Notes: generated by a model from the letters alone, not told the origin. A DNA stretch of 64,000 bases from Halisarca cf. caerulea (GCA_963170055.1 CAUJGJ010000432.1:152701-216700), one strand, 5' to 3'; counted from the first letter of the stretch, positions 40,951 to 58,142 are shown. Numbers and translations: made by a program.

Positions 40951-41013
40951 ATAAAAAAATCTTAACCTCTCCGTTTCTATAATAATATGATACTACGTAA
41001 GGTTGGGATGTGA

Positions 41014-41053
41014 TGACATCATCAATTATGTTCGTCTCTGGCAAAATGGCCGC
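41014..41053 (+). promoter_or_regulatory. Putative SLAIN promoter, CRE-like and YY1-like
   Basis: TGACATCATCAATTAT (41014-41029) closely matches TGACGTCATCAATAAT upstream of HERC2. AAAATGGCCGC (41043-41053), a YY1-like site, contains the start codon itself. No TATA box. The role is inferred. Confidence 0.5.
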
Positions 41054-43766
41054 AAACTCTGAGGAATTGCTCGTGGAAGTCGAGTGTTCCTCGAATGTCG
41101 AGAACGACATGTGGTAGGTGACGGTACACTTGACTCCTTTGTAAATTTATAATGTTCATGATATTGGTGGAACATAATTGTCCCCTTTTCCGTGCAAATT
41201 TACTGCCTGTGTACCTTTGCCTGTGGTTTAGGTTGTACGTCTCTCCTGTTCGTCATCCCACTCCTACCGAGAGACTGGTATCTCCTCGACAGTGGTTGGA
41301 AGAGGATTTACAAGGGCATAACATTCCGTCTTTAAACGAAGTTCGTATTGCACTTTTCTCGAAGGAAAGCAGTGCTAACGACATGTTTAGATCCCCGAAC
41401 CGCAACCCGCTTCAAGTGTCTTCTTCAGCACCTGGTAGGTTTTTCAATCAATGTTGGACTTTTGGCTACTCGTTATGAAGATTTTTATCCTCAGGTTTGG
41501 TTGATGGGAGTAATGATAGGTCTGTAACGGTTTGTTTTAGTGATGGAATTTCTTCAATACCAAGAGGAGGTGAGGGTAACACCTATGAATGTTGTGCAGA
41601 CATCATACATCAGCTAGGAAAATGTTGACAATTTCTGTTTGGTATGACAATAGATATCCAGGCCTCTTCCTGTCCATCACAAGTGACTGGAAGTACTTGC
41701 TCCAAAACCATACAGAGAAGAGCTGTAGATCCTGACACTGTACAGAGAAGAGCTGTAGATCCTGACACTGTACAGAGAAGAGCTGTAGATCCCGACATTG
41801 TACAGAGAAGAGCTGTAGATCCCGACACTGTACAGAGAAGAGCTGTAGATCCCGACACTGTACAGAGAAGAGCTGTAGATCCTGACACTGTACAGAGAAG
41901 AGCTGTAGATCCTGACACTGTACAGAGAAGAGCTGTAGATCCCAACACTGTACAGAGAAGAGCTGTAGATCCCGACATTGTACAGAGAAGAGCTGTAGAT
42001 CCCGACACTGTACAGAGAAGAGCTGTAGATCCCGACACTGTACAGAGAAGAGCTGTAGATCCCAACACTGTACAGAGAAGAGCTGTAGATCCTGACACTG
42101 TACAGAGAAGAGCTGTAGATCCTGACACTGTACAGAGAAGAGCTGTAGATCCCAACACTGTACAGAGAAGAGCTATAGATCCCGACACTGTACAGAGAAG
42201 AGCCATAGATCCCGACACTGTACAGAGAAGAGCTGTAGATCCCGACATTGTACAGAGAAGAGCTATAGATCCCGACACTGTACAGAGAAGAGCTGTAGAC
42301 CCCGACACTGTACAGAGAAGAGCTGTAGATCCCAACACTGTACAGAGAAGAGCTGTAGATCCAAACACTGTACAGAGAAGAGCTATAGATCCCGACACTG
42401 TACAGAGAAGAGCTGTAGATCCCGACACTGTACAGAGAAGAGCTATAGATCCCGACACTGTACAGAGAAGAGCTGTAGATCCCGACACTGTACAGAAAAG
42501 AGCTGTAGATCCCGACACTGTACAGAGAAGAGCTGTAGATCCTGACACTGTACAGAGAAGAGCTATAGATCCTGACACTGTACAGAGAAGAGCTGTAGAT
42601 CCCAACACTGTACAGAGAAGAGCTATAGATCCCGACACTGTACAGAGAAGAGCTATAGATCCTGACACTGTACAGAGAAGAGCTGTAGATCCTGACACTG
42701 TACAGAGAAGAGCTGTAGATCCTGACACTGTACAGAGAAGAGCTGTAAATCCCGACACTGTACAGAGAAGAGCTATAGATCCTGACACTGTACAGAGAAG
42801 AGCTGTAGATCCTGACACTGTACAGAGAAGAGCTGTAGATCCCGACACTGTACAGAGAAGAGCTGTAAATCCCGACACTGTACAGAGAAGAGCTATAGAT
42901 CCTGACACTGTACAGAGAAGAGCTGTAGATCCCAACACTGTACAGAGAAGAGCTGTAGATCCCGACACTGTACAGAGAAGAGCTGTAGATCCTGACACTG
43001 TACAGAGAAGAGCTGTAGATCCCGACACTGTACAGAGAAGAGCTATAGATCCCGACACTGTACAGAGAAGAGCTGTAGATCCTGGTAATGTTTCAGGCGG
43101 GAATTTCAATAAGAGAATGTCTCCTAAAATGCAGCATCGTGGCATTAGATCTCCTGGTCATCTATCGTCCAATTTGTCCTCACCACGTGTTGGTAGTGGT
43201 AGAATGGGAACGGGAAGCAGTCCAACATCCCTGTCTTCACCAGGAGAGCAAGGAACACAACCGAGTAAAACTCCTGGAAGAAGGCAATACCAGCAATCTC
43301 CCCCCTCTAGACTGAAGCCTAGAGCAAGGTTTGTGTGTTGGGTGCATGTGTGTCCCAGATTTGGTGTGACTGTCCGTCCTATTACGTGAAAGTATGCATG
43401 CAGGGGAGCCTCTCCAGTCCAACAACCTCTCTAAGATGTCCATTCCGAGAGACATGCACCATGTTTGACTGTACTAAAAACACTAGATAATCCGACATCT
43501 ATATTGAATCCCATGGAGTGTCAGATTATGGAGTTTTCATTGTGGGTGCCTAGTCGTTGTGTGTGTTTACGTATGTGTACATGTGTGTGTACATGTGTGT
43601 GTGAACATTGGAAAGGGCTGGCTAGTGGGCAAACATGCATGTGTGCATATACATATATGTGTGTGTGACTGTTGTGCCTGTTCCTTGCTATAGACAATCA
43701 CTTGGTCAGCAAGGAGTCAGAGGAACAGAGACTTCCAATGATGGCTGGATGGACGGCTGCTATTAG
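41046..43766 (+). CDS. SLAIN: SLAIN-family microtubule plus-end protein with decapeptide array
   Basis: SLAIN proteins recruit XMAP215/ch-TOG to growing microtubule ends through EB proteins. The model (41046-41113, 41232-41434, 41495-41569, 41654-43328, 43694-43766) keeps phase and gives 697 residues. The SLAIN motif spans exons 1-2: MWLYVSPVRHPTPTERLVSP then RQWLEEDLQ, matching vertebrate [20 protein letters not shown]. Exon 3 has SSIPRG, an S-x-I-P EB-binding motif. The C-terminus DGWMDGCY matches the family ending DSWKDGCY. Between them exon 4 encodes about 45 copies of AVDPDTVQRR, not known from other SLAINs. The N-terminal coiled coil of vertebrate SLAINs is missing; the start is close to the SLAIN motif and is preceded by the promoter-like sites. 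Identification rests on the two conserved ends, which are distinctive. Confidence 0.85.
41707..43083 (+). repeat. 30-bp coding minisatellite in SLAIN (about 45 copies)
   Basis: Unit AGCTGTAGATCCCGACACTG plus TACAGAGAAG, extremely regular and with no length change across 1.37 kb. Substitutions are few and recurrent (Val/Ile, Asp/Asn, C/T third positions). It encodes alternating acidic-Pro and Arg-Arg decapeptides. The minus strand is also open, a by-product of the unit. Confidence 0.97.
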
Positions 43767-44547
43767 GGATCACTTTCACATTATAGTTTGAGTTTTATTC
43801 ATTATTTCCCTTCATATTGTGTTTGTCCCTTAACAGCTATTTATTACCCCTGCTTGCAAGTGTGTGTGTGTGTGTGTATGTGCAGAATGAGACCCGCACA
43901 GTATGTATTCACCCGCACAGTATGTATCCACCCACACAGTATGTACAGCCGATGTTTCGTACGTCAGTGGTTGCAGTTGTACAAAACCATATCTCATGGA
44001 TCAAGGGCAGCATGGACCACTGATGAGAAGATTTTGTGGTGCTAGTCTACTACATAGGCACATGGTCATTCCAGCTACAAAGTCTTGTTCCCAGAGCTAC
44101 TAAATTTCATGGCCTGTGTGCATGTGGTTGTTGGTCTGGGAACAAGACCACAGCTGCTATAGAACTAGGTAATTTGAATCCCCGCCGAAGTAAGAACACT
44201 GTTATTGAATAATACCTGGTTAGGAAGTACAAGGATATGATACCCCAGCTTATAACCCATAATACTAATCTATATGGTTAGCAAGTACTACTGATAGTGA
44301 GTAGCAATTTGGAGGGTCCCCAGGTGTACTCCTAACGAGGTTTGACTGTATATCAAGTGATAACTCGGACTATAACTGCTGCTCGACACTATGCATTCAC
44401 TGTTCATTCATTGACAGACTGACTCACAAAATATCAGAGCCGTATACATAGACTTCAATGACATTACACGGGGGACCATGGCAACAGTGTCTTAGCAACA
44501 ATCAATGCTCAAGTGTGATTGGCTGCTTCATAACCAATAATCAATTA
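43767..44547. other. Intergenic sequence with a small inverted repeat
   Basis: No gene seen. 44080-44094 AGTCTTGTTCCCAGA and 44141-44154 TCTGGGAACAAGAC are inverse and may bound a short MITE. Three CACAGTATGTA units lie at about 43897-43945. Confidence 0.5.
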
Positions 44548-45034
44548 CAGTGGGCCCCACTTAATCGCATACCACTTAAAGGAATATTCTGGTTAATGGA
44601 ATGTTATCTCTAAGTACAGAATCAATTGTATACATGCACTGTAGTGAGAGAACTGCTTAAAGGAATACCACTTAAAGGAATATTCTGGATATAGGAATAA
44701 GAATTTCAAATCATTTATATTCGAAGAGTATATAAACCATACTGCTTATAAGAATAACATTGTAAATGTAAGTTATTTCAAGTCAGTTATAGCTACCCTG
44801 CAATGAAAACAGCAGTAACATTGCTTGCTACTTTCAAAGTTCCCATTTAAAACATGCTATTGAATTCCCTGTATGTGTTTATATTGTACATATGTGCCAT
44901 CATACATGTAATATACACAAAGATGGTCCTTCCTACTGGCATAGCAGGAAAATGTGTCCTGGATAAAGGAATATTCTGGATAATGGAATAATTTTGCCTG
45001 GTCCGGAGGGTATGCAATTAACAGGGGCCCACTG
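44548..45034. mobile_element. 487-bp Tc1/mariner-type MITE (TA target, CAGT ends)
   Basis: Left end CAGTGGGCCCCACTTAAT and right end ATTAACAGGGGCCCACTG are inverse with small differences. TA lies on both sides (44546-44547 and 45035-45036). The interior repeats TTAAAGGAATATTCTGG several times. Same end type as 16520-17141 but a different family by sequence. Intergenic between SLAIN and SOD. Confidence 0.82.
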
Positions 45035-45540
45035 TATTGTTATTATTATGAGAGATCCAAATGCCGTCAGTATGCCAGGAAGAAAGAATCAGAGATGTTG
45101 AAACTAGCTCTTTTAAATCCACTTGTTTTCTCAATCTTTGGGGGAATGAGTAAGCTGACCACAGTGGCGTACAAGCGTCTTGCTGACCTGCTATCAGCAA
45201 AGAGGAATGAACCGTACAACCAGGTGATTTCTTGGATTAGGATTAGGATCAACTTGATCCTCATCAGGTCAGCTGCCAATGCCATCAGAGGGTACCGATC
45301 TCGACAAGGCAAACCATGCTGGCTTGATTCGTGTACCCTGGCAAACAGCTTATGCAAGCCATAACTCTGGACATAGAACTGTGTGCTTTTTTGTTTGGCT
45401 TGTTTTCATGATTTTTCTCTTGTTCTGTAGTCTGTAAATCATATACGCATGGTTATTTTCTGGGCAGTGCGCATGTGTGCCCCCCTTTATTGATTTTGTT
45501 GGAGTTGAATTTTCCGAATAATCAATTATTGCGTGCAGTT
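45035..45540. other. Intergenic sequence, no gene supported
   Basis: Short open frames on both strands (about 45095-45364) show no recognisable domain and no splice context. A degraded mobile element is possible. Confidence 0.4.
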
Positions 45541-45543
45541 AGG

Positions 45544-45567
45544 GTCACGTGACATTGTTTATAAAAT
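45544..45567 (+). promoter_or_regulatory. SOD promoter: E-box palindrome and TATA box
   Basis: GTCACGTGAC (45544-45553) is the full CLEAR/USF-type E-box palindrome. TATAAAAT (45560-45567) lies seven bases after it and 53 bp before the ATG at 45620. It is the clearest TATA promoter in the window. Binding by a MITF/TFE or USF factor is inferred. Confidence 0.6.
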
Positions 45568-45619
45568 TTGAGCAAGGACGTCTGATCCCATTTGTCACAG
45601 ACTGTCGGAAAGGACTGAG

Positions 45620-46801
45620 ATGAAGCTGTTTCGTTTTGCTTTAGTATTGGCCGTCGTTGTTCCCACATTGATCTGTGGAGAAGGCTCCCTTGCAGACGTG
45701 TCAACCGCAAGCGAGGACGAGGAGCTTGTTGGAGGAAGAGACGTCCCCGAAGATCGGCCGTGCGGATTCAAACAGCTCTTGAGGGAGACGGAGAGGCCAC
45801 TTGACGACTATGGGTACGTGTGTCTTGTGGTGAACGCTTTCCTCTTTGAAGAGATGTGGTAATACCGTAGACACTCTTTTTCCACAGGCCAAACGTCTGT
45901 CAAAGGAGAGCTGTTTACATGGAATCGCGCTCTGAATGCACCTATCGACGTGTCTGCCGCAGACAGAGGCAGAGCTTCCATTGCTGGTATGTAGCGGAGT
46001 GTTCTGTGCATGTTATCTATCATGCTTTGTGTGTGCACGTGGGGGCTGCAAGTGATCACCATGAGTATGGCAGCGCTACACCAGGGGTGGGGGCACTGGC
46101 AAATGATATTGGGCAGACAAGTCAGTAATCAGCAACAATTGCAGCAGCTGTTCACCTACTGCTGTGTACGTGTGAGCACCTACTGCTGTGTCCGTGTGAG
46201 CACCTACTGCTGTGTACGTGTGAGCACCTACTGCTGTGTCCGTGTGAGCACCTACTGCTGTGTACGTGTGAGCACCTACTGCTGTGTACGTGTGAGCACC
46301 TACTGCTGTGTCCGTGTGAGCACCTACTGCTGTGTCCGTGTGAGCACCTACTGCTGTGTCCGTGTGAGCACCTACTGCTGTGTCCGTGTGAGCACCTACT
46401 GCTGTGTCCATGTGAGCACCTACTGCTGTGTCCGTGTGAGCACCTACTGCTGTGTCCGTGTGAGCACCTACTACTGTGTACGTGTGAGTACCTACTGCTG
46501 TGTTGCTATGTATGTGTCTGCTCTGAAGTTCCTGTCATCTCATCCTGTGTGGCTCAGTGTGTGTATTGTTGTAGGGCTTTGCAGGTGTGTCAAGAGCTGT
46601 TGTTATGTGTTCCTGTCCAGACTTGTTTGAGGGGGCAAAGCATATCATATTGTTCTCTAATAATCACATGTGCATCTAAGGCTTCCTCACCTTTGTCATC
46701 TACAAACAGCCATTCTTGTTAGTGCATTCTACAAAGGCTGGAATGCTCATGTGTACAAGCATGTACGTGCATACACACCCACACACACACACACACGCAC
46801 G

Positions 46802-46851
<50 letters not shown>

Positions 46852-49014
46852 TACATACACATGCATACATACACACACATACATACAGGGTGACATAATA
46901 GCTGTTTCCTTCAGGTATGTTTGCAGAGGAGGCAAGAAGTGTACAACTTATGAGACAATATACACATTTGAGCCAGTTTGCTGCAGTGGATATGCCAGCC
47001 ATGTGTCAGCATTTGTTGCCAGTCAATCAGCTGATGTGGACCAGGTGTTGAGAGACGAGGGATGCGTAGTGGGTAAGCAGGTAGTCCACATGACTCAAGC
47101 ACTCTTAACTGCTGTTTTTGCTGATAGAAAACAAACCTATTGTCAAGGCAACCTGTCTAATCAGAACTGGTTCTGTACAAGGGAATATCACAATCACACA
47201 AGCTGTGAGTGGATATGTGCATCACTTCCTGTCACATTCTGCACACGTCACTTCCTGTCAGTCTATACACACATCACTGCTCACAGTCTGTACACACATC
47301 ACTGCTCAGTCTGTACACACATCACTGCTCACAGTCTGTACGCACATCACTCCTCAGTCTGTACACACATCACTGCTCAGTCTGTACACACATCACTTCT
47401 CAGTCTGTACACACATCACTGCTCAGTCTGTACACACATCACTGCTCAGTCTGTACACACATCACTGCTCAGTCTGTACACACATCACTGCTCAGTCTGT
47501 ACACACATCACTGCTCAGTCTGTACACACACCACTGCTCAGTCTGTACACACATCACTGCTCAGTCTGTACACACATCAGCTGTTTGTTGCTGTGGTAGA
47601 ATGTAACATCCATGGCTGAAATCACTGGAGTGGTGGAAGGACTGGAACCTGGTCAGCATGGCTTCCACATTCATGAGTATGGCAACTTCCAAGAAGGTGA
47701 TCCACTTGTTTGCACAGTGTAATTTCTGAACTGTTGATGTGTGTGGTCGTGTGATGTTGATGTGTGTGGTTGTGTAACGTCTGCACTGTGGATGTGTGCT
47801 GTGTAGGTTGCGGTGATGCTGGTGGACACTACAACCCATTTGGTACAGTCCATGGAGCTCCTGATGCAGCAGTGAGGTTAGAAACATGCACCCTTGTGTG
47901 TTCATGTGCCCAGTTCCATGCACCCTCAACCTGTGTGTTCATGTGCCCAGTTCCATGCACCCTCAACCTGTGTGCTTGTGTGCCCAGTTCCATGCACCCT
48001 CAACCTGTGTTCATGTACCCAGTTCCATGCACCCTCAACCTGTGTTCATGTGCCCGGTTCCATGCACTCTCAACCTGTGTGCTTGTGTGCCCGGTTCCAT
48101 GCACCCTCAACCTGTGTGTTCGTGTGCCCAGTTCCATGCACCCTCAACCTGTGTGCTTGTGTGCCCGGTTCCATGCACCCTCAACCTGTGTGTTCATGTG
48201 CCCGGTTCCATGCACCCTCAACCTGTGTGCTTGTGTGCCCGGTTCCATGCACCCTCAACCTGTGTGCTTGTGTGCCCAGTTCCATGCACCCTCAACCTGT
48301 GTGTTCATGTGCCCGGTTCCATGCACCCTCAACCTGTGTGTTCATGTGCCCGGTTCCATGCACCCTCAACCTGTGTGTTCATGTGCCCGGTTCCATGCAC
48401 CCTCAACCTGTGTGTTCATGTGCCCGGTTCCATGCACCCTCAACCTGTGTGTTCATGTGCCCAGTTCCATGCACTCTCAACCTGTGTGTTCATGTGCCTA
48501 GTTCCATGCACTCTCAACCTGTGTGTTCATGTGCCCGGTTCCATGCACCCTCCACCTGTGTTCATGTGCCCAGTTCCATGCACCCTCAACCTGTGTTCAT
48601 GTGCCCGGTTCCATGCACCCTCAACCTGTGTTCATGTGCCCGGTTCCATGCACCCTCAACCTGTGTGTTCATGTGCGCGGTTCCATGCACCCTCAACCTG
48701 TACAGACATGTTGGGGATCTCGGAAACATAGAAGCTGATGGGAGTGGACAGGCTACCATATCCATCACAGATCACATGGTTAAGTTGAATGGACCAATCT
48801 CTGTCATTGGGCGGTCTTTTGTGGTAAGCACTAAAGCCCATACATTGTGATGTCTGTGGCACTATCATGTGACTGTCATGTGACTACCATCTTCTTGTCT
48901 TAGGTGCATTCTGGAGTGGATGATCTCGGTTTGGGCGGAGTCCCGGCCAGTCTGACCACCGGCAATGCAGGGGGGCGTGTCGGTTGCTGCACTATTTCCA
49001 TAGCTAGACCCTGA
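45620..49014 (+). CDS. Secreted Cu/Zn superoxide dismutase with N-terminal EMI-like module
   Basis: Converts superoxide to hydrogen peroxide and oxygen outside the cell. Exons 45620-45813, 45888-45986, 46915-47072, 47128-47204, 47600-47696, 47807-47876, 48706-48823, 48904-49014 keep phase and give 307 residues. Residues 1-20 are a signal peptide ([20 protein letters not shown]). Exons 2-3 encode a Cys-rich module, [20 protein letters not shown] to [13 protein letters not shown], resembling an EMI domain (start NVC, end CC-x-GY). The SOD domain follows with all metal ligands: [32 protein letters not shown] (His and Asp), [10 protein letters not shown]. The disulfide Cys (EGCGDAG, VGCC) and catalytic Arg (GNAGGRVGC) are present, so activity is expected. 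Three introns are tandem arrays. The EMI assignment is by pattern only. Confidence 0.9.
46140..46505 (+). repeat. 24-bp minisatellite in SOD intron
   Basis: About 15 units of TGTGTCCGTGTGAGCACCTA plus CTGC (CGTG/ACGTG variants). Confidence 0.95.
46780..46890. repeat. (CA)n microsatellite
   Basis: CA-rich tract with ACAT interruptions in the same SOD intron, ending shortly before the acceptor at 46914. Confidence 0.95.
47255..47580 (+). repeat. 23-bp minisatellite in SOD intron
   Basis: About 13 units of AGTCTGTACACACATCACTG plus CTC, filling intron 47205-47599. Confidence 0.95.
47885..48705 (+). repeat. About 37-bp minisatellite in SOD intron
   Basis: About 22 units combining TTCCATGCACCCTCAACCTG with TGTGTTCATGTGCCCGG. 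The array runs from a few bases after the donor (47877) to the acceptor CTGTACAG (48698-48705); the last unit is part of the 3' splice region. Confidence 0.95.
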
Positions 49015-49058
49015 TCATGAGATGGAGTTGGCAAACGATGTTCTTCAATATTGACTCA

Positions 49059-49064
49059 ATTAAA
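49059..49064 (+). promoter_or_regulatory. Possible SOD polyadenylation signal
   Basis: ATTAAA 45 bp after the SOD stop, a common variant of AATAAA. Confidence 0.4.
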
Positions 49065-49369
49065 ATGATGTGCATTGAATTTGCGTCTTTTGGTAGTGTA
49101 CAATTTTTAGTAATTAGCTGCTCATTCATGCTTAAAATTTGTAATAATTCATAAATTCTTGAAATTGAGTGATTGAAAAAAAGTTGTGAAATCTTTTGAT
49201 ATAATCTTTGACAAAATCTCCCACCTTTGTTTTCAGCACTTGAGAGGCTTCTGTGCTACCTGGAGGACAAAAAACATTGCCATTCAATGAAGTGGTGAAG
49301 ATGTAGTGTGTGTGCTCACAGCATGTGGGCTGTGTGGTTACGGGAATCTAGATAGATGCAAAAGATTAC

Positions 49370-49510
49370 AAGCACACGTGCAGAGGTGTGTATGGTGGTT
49401 ACAAGCACGCGTGCTGGGGTGTGTATGGTTACAAGCATGTGTGCTGGGGTGTGTATGGTTACAAGCACATGTGCAGAGGTGCGTATGGTTACAAGCACAT
49501 GTGCACCTTT
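49370..49510 (+). repeat. About 30-bp minisatellite between SOD and RECQL5
   Basis: Four to five units of GGTTACAAGCACATGTGCAG type between the convergent SOD and RECQL5 genes. 49065-49369 holds nothing I recognise. Confidence 0.85.
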
Positions 49511-49562
49511 GCATTGAGCAGCCAGAGGGAGAAGGGTTGAGGATAAAGCTCTTGCCAACTCC

Positions 49563-56201
<6,639 letters not shown>

Positions 56202-56833
56202 CCTACTCCTTATCGACCTAACTTCGAATTAAGCTATTTGGCCGGAGGAAGAGTGACAGGTGCTCGTCGTGGGTATGGGTATCTACGCGTACGGTAATCA
56301 TGATAACCAGCCCTCAGTCCGCCATTTTTTATCCCGACAAACAACTATAATAAAATGGCGGCAGTGAAAAATGGAGGCGAGAATGGGGTCTATGCGACGT
56401 GAGACTAGTGGGTGGGTAGCTATAAAGGGTCTATGGTCTAGAGCCACAATGGTATGACAATGCGTTGGCATTGTGCCCTGGACGGTCTCCCTCTCACGCC
56501 ATAGCCGTCTCCAGGGACGGTCTAGCCAACTAGACTAAACTGAGAAAGAAACAAGACGGTCTGTGGCTGTGAAAATACACTAATAATAGTCTTCAGTAGA
56601 CAAACCTCCCATGCCTACACGAACTAATCACCACACAACTCCAGGGACTATCACATGTAGATCTAAACCTTCTATTATCATTTACTCAATTGCAATATAA
56701 ACAATTGTGCACCACATACTGAAAATTCAAAACAATTGCAACCTTTACACTGTAAAATAAACAATAGTACTTTAATACAATTGTGCCTCTCGTGTACTGT
56801 ACATGCAAGTAAAGTTGTGTGAAGTTTGAAGTG
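56202..56833. other. RECQL5 upstream / RAB9 downstream spacer
   Basis: No gene seen. 56280-56409 resembles half of a TAGTC-type MITE (it ends GACGTGAGACTA and contains CGCCATTTTTTATCCCGAC and AAAATGGCGGC). A matching left end was not found. GGATGGCGATGGC on the minus strand (near 56190-56202) overlaps the RECQL5 start and is YY1-like. TTTAAT at 56771-56776 reads ATTAAA on the minus strand, a possible RAB9 poly(A) signal. Confidence 0.45.
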
Positions 56834-57460
56834 TTACCGACAGCATCCTCCTGTCCTGTTGACTGTGATCTGGTTCTCCAGGCCAAACCCGTTGGACAAA
56901 TCTGTTCGTTTCTTATCTGAGCTTAGCTCTATCCTGTTCTTCTCCACCAGAGTCTTTACAGCAGCGTGGAAAGCCTGCTCGACATTGGTTGCAGTCTTTG
57001 CACTGGTCTCAAAGTGCTTCAGGTCGCCATTTTCCTGGCACCACCTCCGTACCATGGCTGGATCGACCCTGGCATCATCAACATCCACCTTATTCCCTAC
57101 AATAACAAAAGGGAAACTCTCTTGGTCTTCTACATCAGCATAATAGAAGAACTCTTTCTGCCACATTGACAAGTTGAGGAAGCTTCTCTCATCGTCAACT
57201 GCATATACCAGCATGCAACAATCTGTTCCTCTGTAGAAGGGTGTACGTAGCGACTTGAACCGCTCCTGGCCCGCTGTGTCCCATATCTGTAACGTGTAAT
57301 GAACGTCGTCCACTACCAACTCTTTGGTAAGGAACTCCACTCCAATGGTGTGGTAGTGATTTGAGTCGAACGTGTTGTTAACAAACCGCTGCATTAAGGA
57401 CGATTTCCCAACACCTCCATCTCCTAGAAGAACAGCCTTAAGAATAACCGGTCTTGACAT
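56834..57460 (-). CDS. RAB9: RAB9 small GTPase
   Basis: Late-endosome Rab that directs mannose-6-phosphate-receptor traffic back to the trans-Golgi. Single coding exon of 208 residues. G1 GDGGVGKSS, switch I HTIGVEFLTKEL, G3 WDTAGQERF, RabF-like SLRTPFYRGTDCCMLVYAVD, G4 GNKVD and G5 ETSAK are all intact. KEFFYYADVEDQESFPFVI is specific to RAB9 among Rabs. The chosen start (MSRPVILK) matches the usual RAB9 N-terminal length; an ATG nine codons upstream (57487) is also in frame. The C-terminus is TGGCCR, giving two prenylatable Cys followed by one Arg, whereas RAB9 usually ends in CC. Confidence 0.93.
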   Translation of the reverse strand: MSRPVILKAVLLGDGGVGKSSLMQRFVNNTFDSNHYHTIGVEFLTKELVVDDVHYTLQIWDTAGQERFKSLRTPFYRGTDCCMLVYAVDDERSFLNLSMWQKEFFYYADVEDQESFPFVIVGNKVDVDDARVDPAMVRRWCQENGDLKHFETSAKTATNVEQAFHAAVKTLVEKNRIELSSDKKRTDLSNGFGLENQITVNRTGGCCR

Positions 57461-57487
57461 GTCTAGAGATGTAGGCCTTTGTAACAA

Positions 57488-58081
57488 CTAAACAACTTCT
57501 TCCGAACGATTCAACAGACACTGTTCACAGTCTGTCGACTTGGACAACTTTCTGTACTATAAAGACAACAAAATTTCATTGAAAAGATTGCAGCATTTCT
57601 GAGAGACCTTTGTTCTCCAAACTGCCAGCTAAGTGATGACTGGCAAATATTAGCACAATCGGCCACTTGTCTCAATCTCCTTCGGGTACAAGTCATGTGA
57701 TAATGGACGCATTCCAACTCGAAATTGAAGCAATCGAGAACGGAACATCCTGATCTATCAAGTTCTCTTTACGAAGTGATCTAGGTCCAATCCCTAAAAT
57801 TATAGCAGTCATTCTACAGTCTCTCATGAATTAGGCAAGATAGTTGTATAAGGTCAGTTAAATTACTTCTTTTTATTTTATTGGGTAATTGTTTGTAGAA
57901 ACCCAAAGTCTTGTGTTATGTTGGTGTCTGTCTGCCCCCTCGATAAGACACCTTATGTCCGTCAACGTCGTTTACTTCTGCTTGTCCACGTGCTTTGCGG
58001 ACGAACCAACCCGAATCACCTCAGAAACAATGTCGACACTGAATAACTCGTTCATTTCTTTAGAGCTAGACCTCATTAGGC

Positions 58082-58142
<61 letters not shown>

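Noticed and set aside
41610..43145. 511-codon minus-strand frame (GSTALLCTVS repeats) opposite SLAIN
   Set aside because: A 30-bp unit without stops on either strand opens both. The plus frame joins conserved SLAIN ends and the minus frame joins nothing.
45095..45364. Small ORFs on both strands between SLAIN and SOD
   Set aside because: No domain, no splice context, overlapping opposite frames. Treated as non-coding.
47764..48850. Cys/His-rich ORFs resembling zinc-finger or keratin-associated proteins
   Set aside because: Three overlapping frames of the 37-bp SOD-intron minisatellite; the SOD exons on both sides define the intron.
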